Source: Hirudo medicinalis (Eukaryota > Annelida > Clitellata > Hirudinida > Hirudinidae). From it: a DNA stretch of 64,000 nt. The position numbers and the translations under genes were made by a program. Shown in pieces: positions 61,440 to 64,000 of the stretch (positions are counted from its first letter, which is position 1; every line of letters starts with the position of its first letter). Under the pieces are notes generated by a model. That model ran no database searches. It was not told the origin of the DNA and saw nothing but the letters and a program-made list of their open reading frames with translations. The stretch is from contig MPNW01000380.1 in assembly GCA_011800805.1 (NCBI GenBank), positions 16,080 through 80,079 on the forward strand. The letters are read 5' to 3'.

Positions 61440-62021
61440 TCACATGGAAACCAGACAAAGAACTATCTCAATTGAAATAAATACAATCTGAATCGCCGAG
61501 ACGATGATGTCCAGATACATGACGTGAGTCTGCCATGTGAGAAAATAAACAGCACCAAACAGTGAAGCAATCGAGCTGATGATACAAAATGCGAGCAGAG
61601 CTCTACTGTCTGTTTTATTGCCTCTTGAACCTAAATGCATAAAAATTGAGTTATCGTTTATAATTTAAGCAAATAAAGGTCATACCCATGTAAAGTCGAT
61701 TCATTTCTAAGCCAGCCATCAGAAAAAGAAGGATTATTTCTGATGCAAATACTTCATCATCTTCGTAGATGAGTTCGAAGGCTTCGTTCGCAAAAAAATA
61801 ATGCGAATTTAAAAAGTCATCAAGTTAATGCCCTGTAAGAGTTTTCTCTAACCTTTGTATATAAACAAACCGCATATGGTGGTAAAGAACAATGCGAAAT
61901 ACCATCCGTTAAAATATAAAACGAAATGAAAGCACAAATGCACGCGCTGCAATATGTAGAACTTTTACAATATTTTAGAATACTAAGAAAAAAATCCTCC
62001 CCTTACACTTCGAATACTCAT
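61440..62021 (-). CDS. TMEM216: Transmembrane protein 216 (ciliary transition zone)
   Basis: Four exons on the minus strand: 62007-62021 (15 bases), 61853-61946, 61686-61781 and 61440-61630, phases 0, 1 and 1, giving 131 residues (vertebrate about 145). Four hydrophobic segments. LYFNGWYFALFF aligns with the FLNGWYN start of TMEM216, and the loop from YK to the RLYMGSRGN motif aligns without gaps. The third helix pair ends YFLTWQTHVMYLDIIVS. TMEM216 is part of the tectonic-like complex that gates cilium membrane entry. TMEM80 is a close paralogue and a possible alternative. The tiny first exon (MSIRS) is supported by the donor GTAAGG and phase but is the least certain part. Confidence 0.85.
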
Positions 62022-62276
62022 TATCCGCTGTTTCCAAGAGAACGAACACAAAGAGCGAAGCAACCAATGCTACATTTTCACGCTTAATTAACTTAAACAA
62101 TTTAAGTAAATTTTTTTTATTGAAGCGCACAAATAGTTACATCCCGGAAATTTATATTTTTGACTTTATATTTTCGTGACTGGTCCAACGATTCAAAACA
62201 ATGTTTTCGAAAAATGCATTTTTAGACTCTACAATGATGCAATTGTTCCAATATTCCAACAAATAAAATGAATAAA

Positions 62277-63985
62277 CTATGAGGAGTGTTGAATGATATA
62301 TCGACCGGATCGAAGATGAGACAACAAAAGTTTGGTGTTCCCTCCGTCGTCTCTTCTGATCTGTAGTTCATTAATGGACAAGTTTGTTATGACTCCCCTG
62401 AAAGCAATAATTCAGCTCAGAATTTGCCCTTACTATGGAATGAAGCGAAAGATTTAAAACCGCTCGATTTTAAACATGCACTTTGTTGAATGTGATTTAC
62501 AGGCCTGAGGTGATTGCCGAGTTTAATTATTTTCACCAAAATAGTTATTATCTACCAGCCAATAAATTCGAATCAAACACTGACAAATGTTAAAAAACGT
62601 GATATTTATCACATTCCAACGATGTGACTGCTCATTTGAGCCTGTTATTCTCATAAAAAGATATTCTATTGACTTCTCAGAGTTACATAAATAAATTAAC
62701 AACATTAATTAGCTAACAAAGCAGGTGTGTCCTGTCTAGACTGGAACACAACAGGGTCACCCTTGAAGAACCATTCTCCCTCATAATTCATTCTACCGTC
62801 TTCGTACCTCACCGTATGGCTGGTAGTTTCAGTCATTTGTGGTGACACTGAAAGGTTTAAGATGAGAAATTTCAAATTATTTTGTCAACATATAATTTGC
62901 AAACAACGAAACAAACAAGTTCTTCAAAATTGAACTCTCACTTTCAAGTTTTTGTTTCAAAGCCATCTTGACAGCTGCATAATCTTCAAGAATCTGTGAT
63001 TCTTTCAACATATAAACAAAACACGGACGTAATGAAGATCGTCAAGGAACGTCAACTCTTGATTAGAGTGTTTATTTCTTAAAGACAATTAGTTGATGGA
63101 AAGTCAATCAATTTCTAAATGCATTCTCACTTACAATTACAAGATTAATTTAATTAAATTCAAAACTATAAACATGATTCAAGTATGTATTTGTCACATG
63201 CAAAAAAATAAGGAGAACAATAATAGTAAGAATTATAAAATTGGACAGCAAAAGGATATCAGCAACAGTGACCGGCTTCCTTCTTCTGTCAGTTGACAGC
63301 GAACTGACCTTCTTCCTAACCTGCTGGGTCTCAACAACTACAGATTAACAGAAGTTACGAATGAATATTTGAATCGACTGTAATTAAAGGCAAGAAGCTT
63401 ATTTGAAAACTACCATCACTTATGTTTGTGTTGTGATGGTCCTGCCTCAGCTTCTGTATTTTTTCTTCTAATTCTTGCCTCATTGCATCCAAAACCATCT
63501 TCTTCTCACACTTTGGAAGCAATTCACATTAAATTTTAATTAATTACAAAAGTTAATTTGGGCTGATTAATGTAAATATATTCTTTTAATAATAATGAAA
63601 TCAAGTAATAACTTTTTGAGCATTTAATTGTGAAATTAAAATTAAATTGCTAAATCACATTTTTACTTAAAATTGAAACTTCTAAATTTAGAAACATACC
63701 TCTAAATTCTGATTGGCTGCCTGCTTCTCTCCATCAGATTTGTTTGACAGATTCTTTTTCCTCAACTCCAGCCTAACATCTTTTAAAAATCAATAAAAAA
63801 TGTAATTAGCGTCAAAATTATTATTATTTCCATAATAACAGCAGCATTCAGTCGTGCCTGCAATTTGGAGTTTCATTTCAAAGTTCTCGTGAAGTCTTCC
63901 GACGGGTTCCAAATACTCCTTTGCCGTTCCATGCTTCACTTCCTCCAACTTATGTCCGATCTGAGATGATTTTGCTTCGAAGAGA
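62277..63985 (-). CDS. BRMS1L: Sin3/HDAC complex subunit BRMS1/BRMS1L, partial at right edge
   Basis: Seven exons on the minus strand: 63858-63985, 63700-63779, 63414-63510, 63260-63337, 62942-63028, 62718-62847 and 62277-62397. The 5' exon(s) with the acidic N-terminus lie beyond 64000. Landmarks: LEEVKHGTAKEYLEPVGRL, a coiled coil CEKKMVLDAMRQELEEKIQK, RRRKPVTVAGPCFVYML, ILEDY, YEDGRMNYEGEWFFKGD and a C-terminal GVITNLSINELQIRRDDGGN that aligns gap-free with vertebrate BRMS1L. Family role: Sds3/BRMS1 scaffold of the SIN3-HDAC corepressor in the nucleus. All phases agree only if two introns are unusual: a GC-AG intron (63780-63857) and a U12-type AT-AC intron (63029-63259). BRMS1 versus BRMS1L cannot be separated, since invertebrates usually have one gene. 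Confidence 0.92.
63029..63259 (-). other. U12-type AT-AC intron of the BRMS1L gene
   Basis: 231-bp intron on the minus strand. 5' splice site ATATCCTTTT (63259 downward) is the canonical U12 donor. TTCCTTGAC at 63049-63041 matches the U12 branch-site consensus, with the branch A at 63042, 13 bases from the terminal AC at 63030-63029. The splice restores ...PVTVA-G-PCFVYML in frame. Confidence 0.88.
63780..63857 (-). other. GC-AG intron of the BRMS1L gene
   Basis: 78-bp intron with donor GCAG|GCACGA and acceptor AAAAG. Using this donor gives a gap-free alignment of 27 residues with human BRMS1L (pattern NK-x-[DE]-x-E-x-Q-x-A-x-Q-x-LE). The nearest GT alternative adds unexplained residues. Confidence 0.65.
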
Positions 63986-64000
63986 CTGCAAGGGTAATTA

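Noticed and set aside
63247..63337. GT-AG alternative for BRMS1L exon 4 (donor GTCCAA at 63246)
   Set aside because: Phase does not match any acceptor that keeps VYMLKESQILEDY; the AT-AC splice fits frame, alignment and all U12 signals.

Overview
This window is animal nuclear DNA, very probably from a leech (clitellate annelid). The strongest pointers are a 14-cysteine destabilase / invertebrate-type lysozyme gene of the medicinal-leech kind (50.7-51.6 kb) and a Hox gene whose homeodomain best fits the annelid Hox4/Deformed class, called Lox6 in leeches (27.7-30.7 kb). All genes are split by short spliceosomal introns. The background is AT-rich, with many tri- and tetranucleotide arrays, minisatellites, tRNA-like SINEs and decayed transposons. 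Two single N positions (47436, 51961) look like assembly joins. All calls come from reading the sequence by eye; family assignments rest on remembered motifs, not on a search.

Layout. 0-5.3 kb: almost only microsatellites and minisatellites, probably intron or upstream DNA of the next gene. 5.3-7.2 kb (+): three last exons of a MAP-kinase phosphatase (DUSP6/7/9 type); its N-terminal rhodanese exon is not visible and is probably left of the window. 7.2-10.9 kb: a foldback repeat and a SINE. 10.9-12.1 kb (+): an SH2 plus WW domain protein, 5' end not found. 12.1-27.3 kb: repeats, SINEs, a decayed transposase-like remnant (22.9-23.3 kb) and one unresolved GC-rich island (14.3-14.7 kb). 27.3-30.8 kb (+): the two-exon Hox4/Lox6-like gene with TATA-like promoter, in an AT-rich gene-poor stretch of roughly 12-13 kb on each side. 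44.4-45.7 kb (-): a three-exon secreted Ly6/uPAR (three-finger fold) gene whose exons are too short to stand out as ORFs. 47.1-47.8 kb: a GC-rich insertion flanked by a 13-bp direct repeat. 50.7-51.8 kb (+): four-exon destabilase/lysozyme gene with TATA box and poly(A) signal. 53.6-55.5 kb: a broken non-LTR retrotransposon with reverse transcriptase and restriction-like endonuclease remnants, followed by a hAT-like transposase scrap. 56.8-64 kb: a compact housekeeping block: POLR3F (+), then DNAJB9/ERdj4, TMEM216 and BRMS1/BRMS1L (all -).

The genes do not form one pathway. The Hox gene is a developmental regulator in a regulatory desert. The Ly6 and lysozyme genes are small TATA-driven secreted-protein genes. 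The right end is an ordinary housekeeping cluster (RNA polymerase III subunit, ER co-chaperone, ciliary transition-zone protein, Sin3/HDAC subunit). The most notable structural observation is a textbook U12-type AT-AC intron in the BRMS1L orthologue, next to a GC-AG intron in the same gene.
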